Both the position numbers and the translations under genes were made by a program. Of a stretch of 64,000 nucleotides of DNA, positions 36,706 to 44,874 are shown in pieces. Numbering within the stretch: the first letter of the stretch is position 1; each line of letters starts with the position of its first letter. Below the pieces are notes generated by a model, which saw nothing but the letters and a program-made list of their open reading frames with translations, was not told where the DNA came from and made no database searches. This DNA is from UBA11524 sp034104265 (GTDB taxonomy: Bacteria; Bacillota; Clostridia; Christensenellales; Aristaeellaceae): the NCBI GenBank assembly GCA_034104265.1, contig JAXEEE010000023.1:15310-79309 (forward strand), read 5' to 3'.

Positions 36706-37560
36706 ATGGCAAAAGGTCTGATCGGCATCCAGATGAGCACCATCAAGCAGAAGATCGGTGAACTGGGCGCCTACGAAACCCTGCACCAGTGCGCGCTGCT
36801 GGGCTATCACTGCATTGAAATCAGCCAGATCCCCATGACCCCCGAAAATGTAGCCGATATGAAGCGGGCCTGCGACGATTTCGGCATCAAGGTGGCGGCC
36901 TGCTCCGCGGCGGTGGCCCCCATGTACCCCGGCGCCCCCGGCGAGTGCCTGGAGAACGACTTTGAGAAGATCGTGGCCGACTGCAAGGCCCTGGACTGCG
37001 ACATGCTGCGCATCGGCATGCTGCCCGTCAGCTGCATGGGCAGCTACGACCGGGCGGTGGCCTTCGCCCGTCAGGCCGACGAGATGGCCGTGCGGCTGAA
37101 GGAGCAGGGCATTGACCTGTACTACCACAACCATCATGTGGAGTTTGCCAAGTACAACGGCGAGTACCTGCTGGACATCATCCGGGCCAACGCACCCCAT
37201 CTGGGCTTCGAGCTGGACATCCACTGGATCCACCGGGGCGGCGCCAACGAGGTGGACATCATCCGCAAGTACGCGGGGAGCATCCGCCTTCTGCACCTGA
37301 AGGACTACCGCATCGTGCCCTTCGTGATGCCGGAGGATCGCACAAAGTTCCATGAAGCCTTCTCCAACATCGTGCAGTTTGCCGAGGTAGGCGAGGGCAG
37401 CCTGCCCATCCGGGAATGCATCGAGGCGGGCTTTGAGGGCGGCAGCCAGTATTTCCTCATTGAGCAGGACGACTGCTACGGCCGCGACCCCTTCGAGAGC
37501 CTGCGCATCAGCCGCGACAACCTGATCGCCCTGGGCTACGGCGACTGGTTCGAGCTGTAA
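36706..37560 (+). CDS. sugar phosphate isomerase/epimerase (xylose isomerase-like TIM barrel)
   Basis: A 284-residue protein of the AP-endonuclease-2/IolE-like family. Metal-ligand blocks include YYHNHHVEF near residue 140, FELDIHWI near 168, and LHLKDYR near 200, followed by EQDDCYGRDP near the end. RBS AAAGGAGAGG. It is likely to epimerise or isomerise the product of the dehydrogenase just upstream. No membrane or signal segments. Confidence 0.92.
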   Translation: MAKGLIGIQMSTIKQKIGELGAYETLHQCALLGYHCIEISQIPMTPENVADMKRACDDFGIKVAACSAAVAPMYPGAPGECLENDFEKIVADCKALDCDMLRIGMLPVSCMGSYDRAVAFARQADEMAVRLKEQGIDLYYHNHHVEFAKYNGEYLLDIIRANAPHLGFELDIHWIHRGGANEVDIIRKYAGSIRLLHLKDYRIVPFVMPEDRTKFHEAFSNIVQFAEVGEGSLPIRECIEAGFEGGSQYFLIEQDDCYGRDPFESLRISRDNLIALGYGDWFEL

Positions 37561-37718
37561 GCTGACAGGCCAGGAAACCAGCCTGTCGTCATCCCGCATG
37601 AAAAACGCCCGCGTCGGCTCTGTGTCCGGCGCGGGTATTTCCTTTGTCTCGCGGAGACTGAAGCAGGCATTCCCCGGACAGAGGAAGGGATGCTGCAGCT
37701 GCCCGGCGGGCCTGCATG

Positions 37719-37758
37719 AAAACGGGCTGAGGCATGCTTTGCCCCAGCCCGGATTTAT
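37719..37758. terminator. bidirectional hairpin between the isomerase and SGNH esterase genes
   Basis: CGGGCTG/CAGCCCG stem (37723-37729 with 37745-37751) with CGTTTTC following on the minus strand, 16 bp beyond the esterase stop. A second weaker hairpin (CCCGCG/CGCGGGT) lies near 37605-37640 on the plus strand. Confidence 0.6.
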
Positions 37759-37773
37759 CCGTATTCGGCTTCG

Positions 37774-38424
37774 TCAGCAGCGGTCGGCCCCCACAGCCCT
37801 GAGGAACTGCTTGGCGATGTACATGCACCCCGTCTGGTTGGGGTGAATGCGATCCCAGGCGATGTTACAGGGATGCATGTAGGCAAACAGCGCGTCCCAG
37901 CCCGCCTGCAGATCCACAAAGGGCAGGCCGTACTTCTCCGCCAGGCGACGGACAATCCCGCCGTATTCATCCATGCGCGCCCGCATGGGGTCGAGCCGGT
38001 TCGGCTCCATGAAGTAGGGCGACATGAGGATCATGCCTTTCACATGGGGCAGGGTGCGCTCGATCAGGCGGGTGTAGGTGGCCTCGAAATCCTCCGGGGA
38101 CACATGGGTTTCGGGCATATAGGGGCTGTCAAACTGCCGCCAGACGTCATTGATGCCGATCAGCACGCTGACCCAGTCGGGTCTGTGCGCCATCACGTCC
38201 GTTTCCCAGCGGGCTTCCAGATCCCGGGCCTGATTGCCGCTGATGCCCATGTTGATGATGCGCAGCCCCAGCTCCGGGTACATGCACCCCAGCAGGGAGC
38301 CCACATCCGCCACATAGCTGCGGCCCCAGGCGTTGAACAGACCCTCGCCGACCGGGCGGGTACGCTCGTAATCGGAGATAGAGTCGCCAATGAACAGCAC
38401 GGTCTGACCTTTTTCAAACAGCAT
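37774..38424 (-). CDS. SGNH/GDSL hydrolase (acyl esterase)
   Basis: A 216-residue esterase without a signal peptide. Block I is VLFIGDSISDYER with the catalytic serine near residue 15; block II ISGNQARDL; block III GINDVWRQF; block V DRIHPNQTG with catalytic Asp and His near residue 200. It probably removes acetyl groups from sugars or oligosaccharides. ATG 38424 has AGAGGAGGAAA upstream. It faces the dehydrogenase-isomerase pair and ends at the shared terminator. Confidence 0.9.
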   Translation of the reverse strand: MLFEKGQTVLFIGDSISDYERTRPVGEGLFNAWGRSYVADVGSLLGCMYPELGLRIINMGISGNQARDLEARWETDVMAHRPDWVSVLIGINDVWRQFDSPYMPETHVSPEDFEATYTRLIERTLPHVKGMILMSPYFMEPNRLDPMRARMDEYGGIVRRLAEKYGLPFVDLQAGWDALFAYMHPCNIAWDRIHPNQTGCMYIAKQFLRAVGADRC

Positions 38425-38787
38425 GATTGTTTCCTCCTCTGCATTGCCTGCTCCTGGATGCCCGGTGCGGCAGAAGGCCGACGTCCGCCGCCTGGCCGGA
38501 CAATCCCCGGCAAAGGCGGTACGTACCGCCACAGCCTCCGGGCCGAAGCAGGGATCGCCATCGCACCGGCATTGATTGAATCATTCTCCGGCCGGCGCGG
38601 AATATCCTCCATGTTCACCGGAATCCCCCATGCCAGCCCTCATCATGCGTACAGCGGAGGTTCACCGGCGGGTGCATCGGATGCCGCACACCTGCCCGCG
38701 CTTCCGCCGCGCCCCGGCGGGTGCGATTTTTTCATGCCTGCGCGGCGGCGGAAGCATCTTCCTCCCCTGACAAAAGATTTTTCAAGG
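38425..38787. other. spacer between the esterase and SOS genes
   Basis: No gene is seen. Short GC-rich frames on both strands have no ribosome sites. The right end carries the SOS control region of the polymerase gene. Confidence 0.5.
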
Positions 38788-38854
38788 AAATCATATGTTC
38801 GCCTAAAGGAGTTTGCCTCAGTGTCGTCGAACCATCTATGCGAACAAATGTTTT
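38788..38854 (+). promoter_or_regulatory. two LexA (SOS) box candidates
   Basis: CGAACAAATGTTTT at 38841-38854 matches the Gram-positive LexA box CGAAC-N4-GTTCG except in the outer right bases and directly precedes TATACT (38856-38861). A second half-match, AAATCATATGTTCG, is at 38788-38801. They suggest induction of the polymerase operon by DNA damage. Confidence 0.7.
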
Positions 38855-38884
38855 CTATACTGTTGTCCAAGGGAGGGATGGCCG

Positions 38885-40411
38885 ATGCCGCAGCAGCGGA
38901 TTTATATCGCCATTGACTTGAAATCCTTTTATGCATCCGTGGAATGCGTGGATCGCGGGCTGGATCCGATGATCACCCATCTGGTGGTGGCGGACGAAAG
39001 CCGGACGGAGAAGACCATCTGCCTGGCGGTGTCCCCCGCGCTGAAGAGCTACGGTGTGCCGGGCCGCGCGCGGCTGTTCGAGGCCATCGAGCGGGTGAAC
39101 ACGGTCAACGCCCGCAGGCGGCAGGCGGCTCCGGGGCGGCGGCTGACCGGCTCCTCCTGGAATGAGGAGGAGCTGCGCCGGAATCCCGGCCTGGCGCTGG
39201 ACTTCATCCGCGCCACGCCCCGCATGGCCCGCTACCTGGAATGCAGCGCGAAGGTCTACAGCGTCTACCTGCGCTACGCCGCGCCGGAGGACATCCACGT
39301 CTACTCCATCGACGAGGTGTTCATCGACGCCACCCCCTACCTGAAGGCCCGGCGCATGACCCCCCGGCAGTTCGCCTCCGCCATCATCCAGGAGATTTTC
39401 GCCGAAACCGGCGTGACTGCCACGGCGGGCATCGGCACCAACCTGTACCTGTGCAAGGTGGCCCTGGACATTCTGGCCAAGCACGCGGCGCCGGACGAGC
39501 ACGGTGTGCGCATGGCGGAGCTGACGGAGCTGAGCTACCGCCGTCAACTGTGGACGCACCGCCCGCTGACGGATTTCTGGCGTGTGGGCCGGGGCTATGC
39601 CCGGAAGCTGGAGGCCAACGGACTGTTCACCATGGGGGACGTCGCCCGCTGCTCCATGGGGCAGCACGGGGTGTACAGCGGAGAGGATCTGCTCTACCGG
39701 CTCTTCGGCGTGAACGCGGAGCTGCTCATCGACCACGCCTGGGGCTGGGAGCCCTGCACCATGGCGGACATCAAGGCCTACAGGCCCGCGAGCAGCAGCG
39801 TGGGCACGGGGCAGGTGCTGCACTGCCCCTACGCCTTCGACAAGGCACGGCTGATTGTGCGGGAAATGGCGGACGCGCTGTCGCTGGATCTGGTGGCCAA
39901 GGGCGTGGTGACGGATCAGCTGGTGCTGAGCATCGGCTACGACGCGGAGAGCCTGACCCCCGCCCCGGGCCGCCCTGCCTACCGCGGGCCCATCGTCACG
40001 GATTTCTACGGCCGCAGCATTCCCCGCCACGCCCACGGCTCCGTCGCGCTCCCCGGCATGACCTCCTCCACCCGCCAGATCACCGACGCCGCGGTGTCCC
40101 TGTTCGACCGGATTGCGGATCCCACCCTGCTGGTGCGCCGGGTGAATCTGGCGGCGGGCCGGGTGGTGGACGAGCAGGAGGCCCGGCAGGCTCCGGCCTT
40201 CGAGCAGCTGGATCTGTTCACGGACTACGCGGCTGAGGATGCGCGCCGGGCGGAGGAGGCTGCCCGGCTGGCCCGGGAGCGCCGTGGGCAGGAGGCAGTG
40301 CTGGACATCCGCCGCCGCTTCGGCAAGAACGCCATCATCATGGGCATGAACCTGGAGGAGGGCGCCACCGCCATGGCCCGCAACCGGCAGATCGGGGGCC
40401 ACAAGGCATGA
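38885..40411 (+). CDS. Y-family DNA polymerase (UvrX/UmuC-like)
   Basis: A 508-residue translesion polymerase. Metal-binding palm residues are in YIAIDLKSFYASVEC (Asp near 11) and VYSIDEVFID (Asp-Glu near 142). The helix-hairpin-helix region and little-finger domain follow (SSVGTGQVLHCPYAF, LVLSIGYD). The C-terminal FEQLDLFTDY resembles a clamp-binding motif. ATG 38885 has AAGGGAGGG upstream. The stop overlaps the YolD-like gene by four bases. Expected role: error-prone bypass of damage under SOS control. Confidence 0.93.
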   Translation: MPQQRIYIAIDLKSFYASVECVDRGLDPMITHLVVADESRTEKTICLAVSPALKSYGVPGRARLFEAIERVNTVNARRRQAAPGRRLTGSSWNEEELRRNPGLALDFIRATPRMARYLECSAKVYSVYLRYAAPEDIHVYSIDEVFIDATPYLKARRMTPRQFASAIIQEIFAETGVTATAGIGTNLYLCKVALDILAKHAAPDEHGVRMAELTELSYRRQLWTHRPLTDFWRVGRGYARKLEANGLFTMGDVARCSMGQHGVYSGEDLLYRLFGVNAELLIDHAWGWEPCTMADIKAYRPASSSVGTGQVLHCPYAFDKARLIVREMADALSLDLVAKGVVTDQLVLSIGYDAESLTPAPGRPAYRGPIVTDFYGRSIPRHAHGSVALPGMTSSTRQITDAAVSLFDRIADPTLLVRRVNLAAGRVVDEQEARQAPAFEQLDLFTDYAAEDARRAEEAARLARERRGQEAVLDIRRRFGKNAIIMGMNLEEGATAMARNRQIGGHKA

Positions 40412-40860
40412 GCAGGCAGGAATCCTTCCCCTATGCGGACATGCTGCGCCTGCCCCGGCACGTATCCTCCCGGCGGCAGCCCATGACCCGGCTGAACCGG
40501 GCGGCGCAGTTCGCGCCCTTCGACGCGCTGGCAGGCTACAGCGAGGCAGTGCAGGAGACCGCCCGGCTCACCGACCGGCGCATCGGCCCGGACGATGACA
40601 CCCTGGCCCGGCTGAACCGGCGGCTGCAGCGTCTGGCGGAAGTGCTGGCGGACAGTCAGCCGGAGGTCACCTTCCTGTGCTTCATCCCGGACGAGAAGAA
40701 GGAAGGCGGGGCCTACCGCCGCATCACCGGGCGCGTGCGGCGCATGGACGAGGTCGGGCAGCTGATCCTCCTGACGGACGGCACGGCCATCCCCATAGAC
40801 AGCATTGACGATCTGGACGGGGCGATATTTCAGGATGAGGAACGTCCGGCGGGCGGATAG
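40408..40860 (+). CDS. YolD-like family protein
   Basis: A 150-residue protein. The start region DMLRLPRHVSSRRQPM and NRAAQFAPFDALAGY are typical of YolD-like proteins that follow UvrX/YqjW polymerases in Firmicutes; DGTAIPIDSIDDLDG is near the end. ATG 40408 overlaps the polymerase stop (ATGA). Its biochemical role is unclear, but position and coupling suggest a partner of the polymerase. Confidence 0.9.
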   Translation: MSRQESFPYADMLRLPRHVSSRRQPMTRLNRAAQFAPFDALAGYSEAVQETARLTDRRIGPDDDTLARLNRRLQRLAEVLADSQPEVTFLCFIPDEKKEGGAYRRITGRVRRMDEVGQLILLTDGTAIPIDSIDDLDGAIFQDEERPAGG

Positions 40861-40921
40861 GGCGGGACTGCGGGGCCGGTGCTGCTACTTTCCCGGAAGG
40901 GCGAACAGCGCGGCCCCAACG

Positions 40922-41248
40922 CAAACAGTCCCCCGCGATGAACTCGCGAGGGACTGTTCTCTGTTCGTCTGATGGACATGCCGCCCGGATGCTTCACGGC
41001 GCAAACCCTTCCCCTTTGGGGAAGGTGGCCGAGCGGCAGCGAGGCCGGATGAGGTCGCGGCGGCAGGGACGCAAGCTATGGTTCTCCCTCAGCACAAGCA
41101 GTCCCCCGCGATGAACTCGCGAGGGACTGTTCTCTGTTCGTCTGATAGCCATGCCGCCTGGATGCTTCGCGGCACAAAGCCTTCCCCTTGGGGGATGGTG
41201 GCCGCGCGGCAGCGCGGCCGGATGAGGTCGCGGCGGTGGAGAGACGCA
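40922..41248. repeat. tandem intergenic repeat, type A (two copies of about 152 bp)
   Basis: Copy 1 at 40922-41073 and copy 2 at 41095-41248, about 173 bp apart. Each has a hairpin built from AACAGTCCC...GGGACTGTT, then TCTGTTCGTCTGAT, then CTTCCCC-TGGGG-x-GGTGGCC and CCGGATGAGGTCGCGGCGG. The copies differ at scattered sites. Neither strand codes convincingly. Similar CTTCCCCTTTGGGGAAGG elements are common between genes in gut Clostridia (from memory). Confidence 0.85.
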
Positions 41249-41274
41249 GTCGCTCCGATGCCAGTCCATGGAAT

Positions 41275-41635
41275 CTGCCGTTTCCATTGCGGATGCGGGC
41301 ATCCGCTCGGAAACTCGCGCTTCTTCTTTTCCATTTTTGATGCTTGTCGTGGTGCGCTGGGCTGCCGCCCAGACCTGCGCAGGGGCTAACGCCGCCCCTG
41401 CACCCGCGCAAGGGGTTTCACCCCTTGACCCGTTTCCGCGGGCGCGAGTCCTTGGCGTTGCGCGAACCTGCCGTTTCCATTGCGGATGCGGGCATCCGCT
41501 CGGAAACTCTGGCTTCTTTTTTTCTTTTTTGATGCTTGTTGTGCTGCGCCTGGGCTGCCGCGACATCCCTGCGCAGGGGCGCGGCCCCTGCACCTCGCAA
41601 GGGGCATCGCCCCTTGACCCGTTTCCGCTGGCGCG
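41275..41635. repeat. tandem intergenic repeat, type B (two copies of about 170 bp)
   Basis: Copy 1 at 41275-41446 and copy 2 at 41468-41635. Each starts CTGCCGTTTCCATTGCGG, has GCATCCGCTCGGAAACTC, a T/C-rich block, GATGCTTGT, then CCTGCGCAGGGG, CAAGGGG-x-CCCCTTGACCC and GTTTCCGC. Several short palindromes could fold in RNA. No ribosome sites or codon bias are seen in the long open frames they contain, so they are treated as non-coding. Confidence 0.85.
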
Positions 41636-41653
41636 GTTCCATGGGGTTGTGCG

Positions 41654-42403
41654 TTATTGATCCAGGTCGCCCATGAAGGCTGTCAGGGCCTCGTTCTGCC
41701 CGGACATGACCTCCTCCGGCGTACCCTGGGCGGCAATGACGCCCTCGTGCATGAACACGATGCGATCCGCCACCTCCCGGGCGAACTTCATCTCATGGGT
41801 GACGATGAGCATGGTGCGCTTCTCCTGGGCCAGGCTGCGGATGACCGTCAGCACCTCCCGGGTCAGCTCGGGATCCAAAGCGGAGGTGGGTTCGTCAAAG
41901 CAGAGGATTTCCGGATCCAGCGCCATTGCCCGGGCAATGGCCACTCGCTGCTGCTGTCCGCCGGAAAGCTGGCAGGGATACGCGTCTCCCCGGTCGCCCA
42001 GGCCCACACGCTCCAGCAGCTGCCGGGCCTTCTGCTCCGCCTCGGGACGCTTGCGGCGCAGCACCGCCGTCTGCGGGATGCACAGGTTGTCCATCACCGT
42101 CCAGTGGGGGAACAGGTTGTAGCTCTGGAACACGAAGCCCATCTTCAGGCACAGCTTGCGCAGCTTCTCCGGCGGGGCGTAGACGGCCTTGCCGTCCCGG
42201 GTGGTCACCAGCGGCTCATCGTCGATGAAAATGTCGCCGCTGTCCACCTGCTCCAGGTTGTTCACGCAGCGCAAAAGCGTGCTCTTGCCCGAGCCGCTGC
42301 GCCCGATAATGGCCACGACCTCCCCTGTCTGCACCGACAGGGACACGTCCCGCAGCACGCCCTGCCCGTCAAAGGATTTCTGAATATGGCTGGCTGTCAG
42401 CAT
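41654..42403 (-). CDS. amino acid ABC transporter ATP-binding protein (GlnQ/HisP type)
   Basis: A 249-residue ATPase. Walker A GRSGSGKSTLLRCVN near residue 35, Q-loop FVFQSYNLFPHWTV near 92, signature LSGGQQQRVAIARAMAL near 146, Walker B ILCFDEPTSALDPEL near 170, H-loop VTHEM. ATG 42403 follows GGGGGAGGG. It is 18 bp after the permease gene and completes a three-gene polar-amino-acid importer. Unlike the sugar loci, this importer has its own ATPase. Confidence 0.94.
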   Translation of the reverse strand: MLTASHIQKSFDGQGVLRDVSLSVQTGEVVAIIGRSGSGKSTLLRCVNNLEQVDSGDIFIDDEPLVTTRDGKAVYAPPEKLRKLCLKMGFVFQSYNLFPHWTVMDNLCIPQTAVLRRKRPEAEQKARQLLERVGLGDRGDAYPCQLSGGQQQRVAIARAMALDPEILCFDEPTSALDPELTREVLTVIRSLAQEKRTMLIVTHEMKFAREVADRIVFMHEGVIAAQGTPEEVMSGQNEALTAFMGDLDQ

Positions 42404-42421
42404 GGCGCATGCCCTCCCCCG

Positions 42422-43084
42422 TCAGTCATGATAGTAGTCGAAGCGCTTGATGAGCCGGCCAAAGACGAAAGTCACGGCGGCGTTCATCAGCAGGTAGAAC
42501 ACGCCCGCCAGGAACAGCGGCTCCACGGAGCCGGAGGCGCTGGTGGCGTTCTTGGCGGTGAGGTACATTTCCGACACGGCGATGGCCGTGGCCAGGGAAG
42601 TATCCTTCACCAGGGTGATGACCTCGTTGGACACGGGCAGCAGGATGCGCTTGACGGTCTGGGGCAGGATGATCCGCAGGAAGGTCTGCGATTTGGTGAA
42701 ACCCAGCACCTGCGCGGCCTCGTACTGTCCCGGCGGGATGGACATGATGCCGCCCCGGTAGATCTCCGCGAAGTAGGCGGCGTAGTTCAGCCCGAAGGCG
42801 ATGTAGGTGGCCGTCAGCCGGGGGATGGGCCCCACCAGCTTGGGCAGGAAGAAATACACCGCGAACAGCTGGAGCATCAGGGGCGTGCCGCGCATGACCA
42901 GGATGTACAGGCCCACCGGGGCGGAAATCACCTTCCGCCTGCTCATGCGGCCCAGGGCCACCACAAGGCCCAGGGGCAGGGAGATCACCAGCGTCATGGC
43001 GAAAATCGACAGCGTGGTGCCAAAGCCTGTAGCCAGCTGCGTCAACAGCTTCACCAGCCGCTCCGGGTCATTGAAGTACTGCAC
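42422..43084 (-). CDS. amino acid ABC transporter permease (HisM/GlnP type)
   Basis: A 220-residue permease of the polar amino acid family with about five helices. The family box VMRGTPLMLQLFAVYF is near residue 65 and the EAA region GQYEAAQVLGFTKSQTFLRI near 125. I chose GTG 43084 because GGAGGAGGA lies six bases upstream; a TTG two codons earlier would overlap that site. It lies between the binding-protein and ATPase genes. Confidence 0.92.
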   Translation of the reverse strand: MQYFNDPERLVKLLTQLATGFGTTLSIFAMTLVISLPLGLVVALGRMSRRKVISAPVGLYILVMRGTPLMLQLFAVYFFLPKLVGPIPRLTATYIAFGLNYAAYFAEIYRGGIMSIPPGQYEAAQVLGFTKSQTFLRIILPQTVKRILLPVSNEVITLVKDTSLATAIAVSEMYLTAKNATSASGSVEPLFLAGVFYLLMNAAVTFVFGRLIKRFDYYHD

Positions 43085-43164
43085 GGACAATCCTCCTCCG
43101 GCAACGCAGAAGGGCGGCCTTCCCGGTGAAGGCTGCCCTTCCGATGCGATGGGTTATCTTATGT

Positions 43165-43971
43165 TTACTCCGCGGGGACGATGGAGATATCCTGGCCGAA
43201 CCACTCGGTGGAGATCTTCGCCAGGGTGCCGTCCGCCGCCAGCTCCTTCAGCAGGCCGTTGACGGCCTCGGTCAGGGCCACGTCAGCCTTGCGGAAGCCG
43301 ATGGCGTAGTACTCAGGAGCCAGCTGCTCCTCCAGCACGCGGTAGCCCGCCTGCTTGGCGGTGATGTAGTAGTTGGCGACGATCACGTCCATGACCACGC
43401 CGTCCACACCCTTGTTGTCCAGATCCATCAGCGCCATGGCATAGTCGGCGTACTCAATGGGCGCGCCGGCCAGGGAGGCCTTGAACTCCTCATTGGCGTC
43501 CACCGCTTCCGCCGCGGAGGAGCCGGACTGCACCGCGATGGTCTTTCCCGCCAGGTCGGCCAGGGTCTGAACCTCGCTGTCCTCCAGCACCACGACCACC
43601 TGGGCGTTCTGCAGGTAATTGACGGACATGCTGTAGGTCTGCTGCCGCTCCTCGGTGACAGTCAGGCCGTTCCAGATGCAGTCGATGTTGCGGTTGGCCA
43701 GCTCCATGTCCTTGGCGTCCCAGTCGATGGGCTGGCACACCAGCTTCACACCCAGCTTCTCGCACACGGCCCTGGCCACATCAATGTCATAGCCGACGAT
43801 CTCGCCGTCGTCGTTCATGAAGCCCATGGGCGGGAAGGACGCATCCAGACCCAGGATCAGCTCGCCCTTGGCCTGAATGTCGCTGAGGGACGTATCCTCC
43901 GCCAGCGCGGGAACCATGAACACCATCATCAGCGCCATCACCATGGACAGCACGGAAAGCAGCTTACGCAT
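43165..43971 (-). CDS. amino acid ABC transporter substrate-binding protein
   Basis: A 268-residue family 3 solute-binding protein. Signal peptide MRKLLSVLSMVMALMMVFM ends PALA-EDT (type I, no lipobox). GLDASFPPMGFMNDDGEIVG is the typical amino-acid ligand-binding start, with YDIDVARAVCEKLGV and GNGLTV-like (WNGLTVTEER) blocks. Start codon 43971 follows GGAGGAAG. The ligand is probably a polar amino acid; the kind cannot be told. First gene of a regulated operon with a palindromic operator in its leader. Confidence 0.93.
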   Translation of the reverse strand: MRKLLSVLSMVMALMMVFMVPALAEDTSLSDIQAKGELILGLDASFPPMGFMNDDGEIVGYDIDVARAVCEKLGVKLVCQPIDWDAKDMELANRNIDCIWNGLTVTEERQQTYSMSVNYLQNAQVVVVLEDSEVQTLADLAGKTIAVQSGSSAAEAVDANEEFKASLAGAPIEYADYAMALMDLDNKGVDGVVMDVIVANYYITAKQAGYRVLEEQLAPEYYAIGFRKADVALTEAVNGLLKELAADGTLAKISTEWFGQDISIVPAE

Positions 43972-43992
43972 ATGACTTCTTCCTCCTTAGCG

Positions 43993-44008
43993 ATTTAGCG
44001 TGCTAAAT
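43993..44008. promoter_or_regulatory. palindromic operator upstream of the amino acid importer
   Basis: A perfect 7+2+7 inverted repeat, ATTTAGC-GT-GCTAAAT, between the -10 box and the ribosome site. A repressor bound here would block transcription just after initiation. The cognate regulator is not in the window. Confidence 0.75.
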
Positions 44009-44021
44009 TGTTGACGCGGAT

Positions 44022-44050
44022 AGTATAGCACGATCGACCGCCGGTGTCAA
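44022..44050 (-). promoter_or_regulatory. promoter of the amino acid importer
   Basis: Minus strand TTGACA (44045-44050), exactly 17 bp, TATACT (44022-44027): close to consensus. Confidence 0.85.
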
Positions 44051-44207
44051 CAGGGCGGACAACATTTTTTTCGCCGGGCGGAAAGGCACACGCTCTGCCT
44101 GCTGCGGGCTGAACATCATGCCGACCGGGCGCGGCATTTCCCCCAATGGGCGTACCCATGCAATCCCTGTCATGAGGCGGCCCTGCAGCCTTTTTTCCGC
44201 CGGGGCC

Positions 44208-44236
44208 TTGCATTTGCACCGGCGGCGGTATACACT
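44208..44236 (+). promoter_or_regulatory. candidate promoter of the 73-residue gene
   Basis: TTGCAT (44208-44213), a 17-bp spacer and TACACT (44231-44236), about 40 bp before the start codon. The spacing is right but the -10 box is weak. Confidence 0.45.
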
Positions 44237-44276
44237 GATGGTATCGATCCGCACGTTCCGGAAGGAGGCGTCGCCC

Positions 44277-44498
44277 ATGCGTCTGTTCCACCGCAAGCAG
44301 CCCACCCATTCCTATGATCCCTCCCGGCAGTCGCCCGCCCTGCGGTGCAGCATCTGCACCGGCGAGCAGGTGGCCGGTTTCCGCGACAAGGTCACCGGCA
44401 AATTCGAGGACATTGCGCTGATCCGCACCCCCGGCGATCTGGAGGACTTCTGCCGGGCATACGGCGTGGACCCGTCGCAGCTGGAGAAGATCTACTGA
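44277..44498 (+). CDS. small conserved-looking protein, 73 residues, function unknown
   Basis: Begins MRLFHRKQPTHSYDP, with one pair of cysteines spaced CSIC near residue 25 and a charged C-terminal half (EDIALIRTPGDLEDFCRAYG). No signal or membrane segment. The start ATG 44277 has GGAAGGAGG upstream and a strong terminator follows at 44578, so it is a real single-gene unit. I recall similar short proteins in Clostridia without a known role. The CxxC pair could bind metal or be redox-active; this is a guess. Confidence 0.8.
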   Translation: MRLFHRKQPTHSYDPSRQSPALRCSICTGEQVAGFRDKVTGKFEDIALIRTPGDLEDFCRAYGVDPSQLEKIY

Positions 44499-44577
44499 CA
44501 TACCCGGCCCCCCCCTGACGGCACGGCCCGGGTGTTCCGCATTGCACATGAAAGCATCATCCTCCAAAAATCATACG

Positions 44578-44616
44578 CCCCGGCGGAGCCCTTGCGGGAA
44601 ATCCGTCGGGGTTTTT
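44578..44616 (+). terminator. terminator after the 73-residue gene
   Basis: CCCCGGCGGA pairing with TCCGTCGGGG, followed by TTTTT; an outer TCCTCCA/TGGAGGA pair could extend the stem. Confidence 0.8.
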
Positions 44617-44630
44617 GCGTTTGTGGAGGA

Positions 44631-44726
44631 TGCAGTCACTTGCCGTCGGCAGACTGAAGTCGGGAATCGGCCACCCACCCAGCCGGTGCAGTAACTTGCC
44701 GTCGGCAGACTGAAATCGGGAATCGG
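44631..44726. repeat. direct repeat of 40 bp (two copies)
   Basis: Copies at 44631-44670 and 44687-44726, both TGCAGT-x-ACTTGCCGTCG then GCAGACTGAA-x-TCGGGAATCGG, differing at two positions. Non-coding, between the small gene's terminator and the importer 4 terminator. Confidence 0.8.
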
Positions 44727-44826
44727 CGACATGTGCGGCGATTCCCGTGCTTTTCCGTCAGGAAAAGCTTCCTTACGCGAACGAACGGCCGGGAGCAGGC
44801 ATAGCCTGCGACCAGTGAGCGAGCGC

Positions 44827-44859
44827 AAAATCGCCCAGGTGGCTGTGCCACCTGGGCGA
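44827..44859 (-). terminator. terminator of sugar importer 4
   Basis: A perfect 13-bp stem TCGCCCAGGTGGC/GCCACCTGGGCGA with a three-base loop, followed on the minus strand by TTTTGCGC, 16 bp after the MalG-type stop. Confidence 0.88.
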
Positions 44860-44874
44860 AGCGCGTCAGCGCAT

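Noticed and set aside
41078..41660. Several overlapping open frames within the tandem repeats
   Set aside because: They occur on both strands in the repeats, with no ribosome sites and high arginine/alanine content; non-coding.
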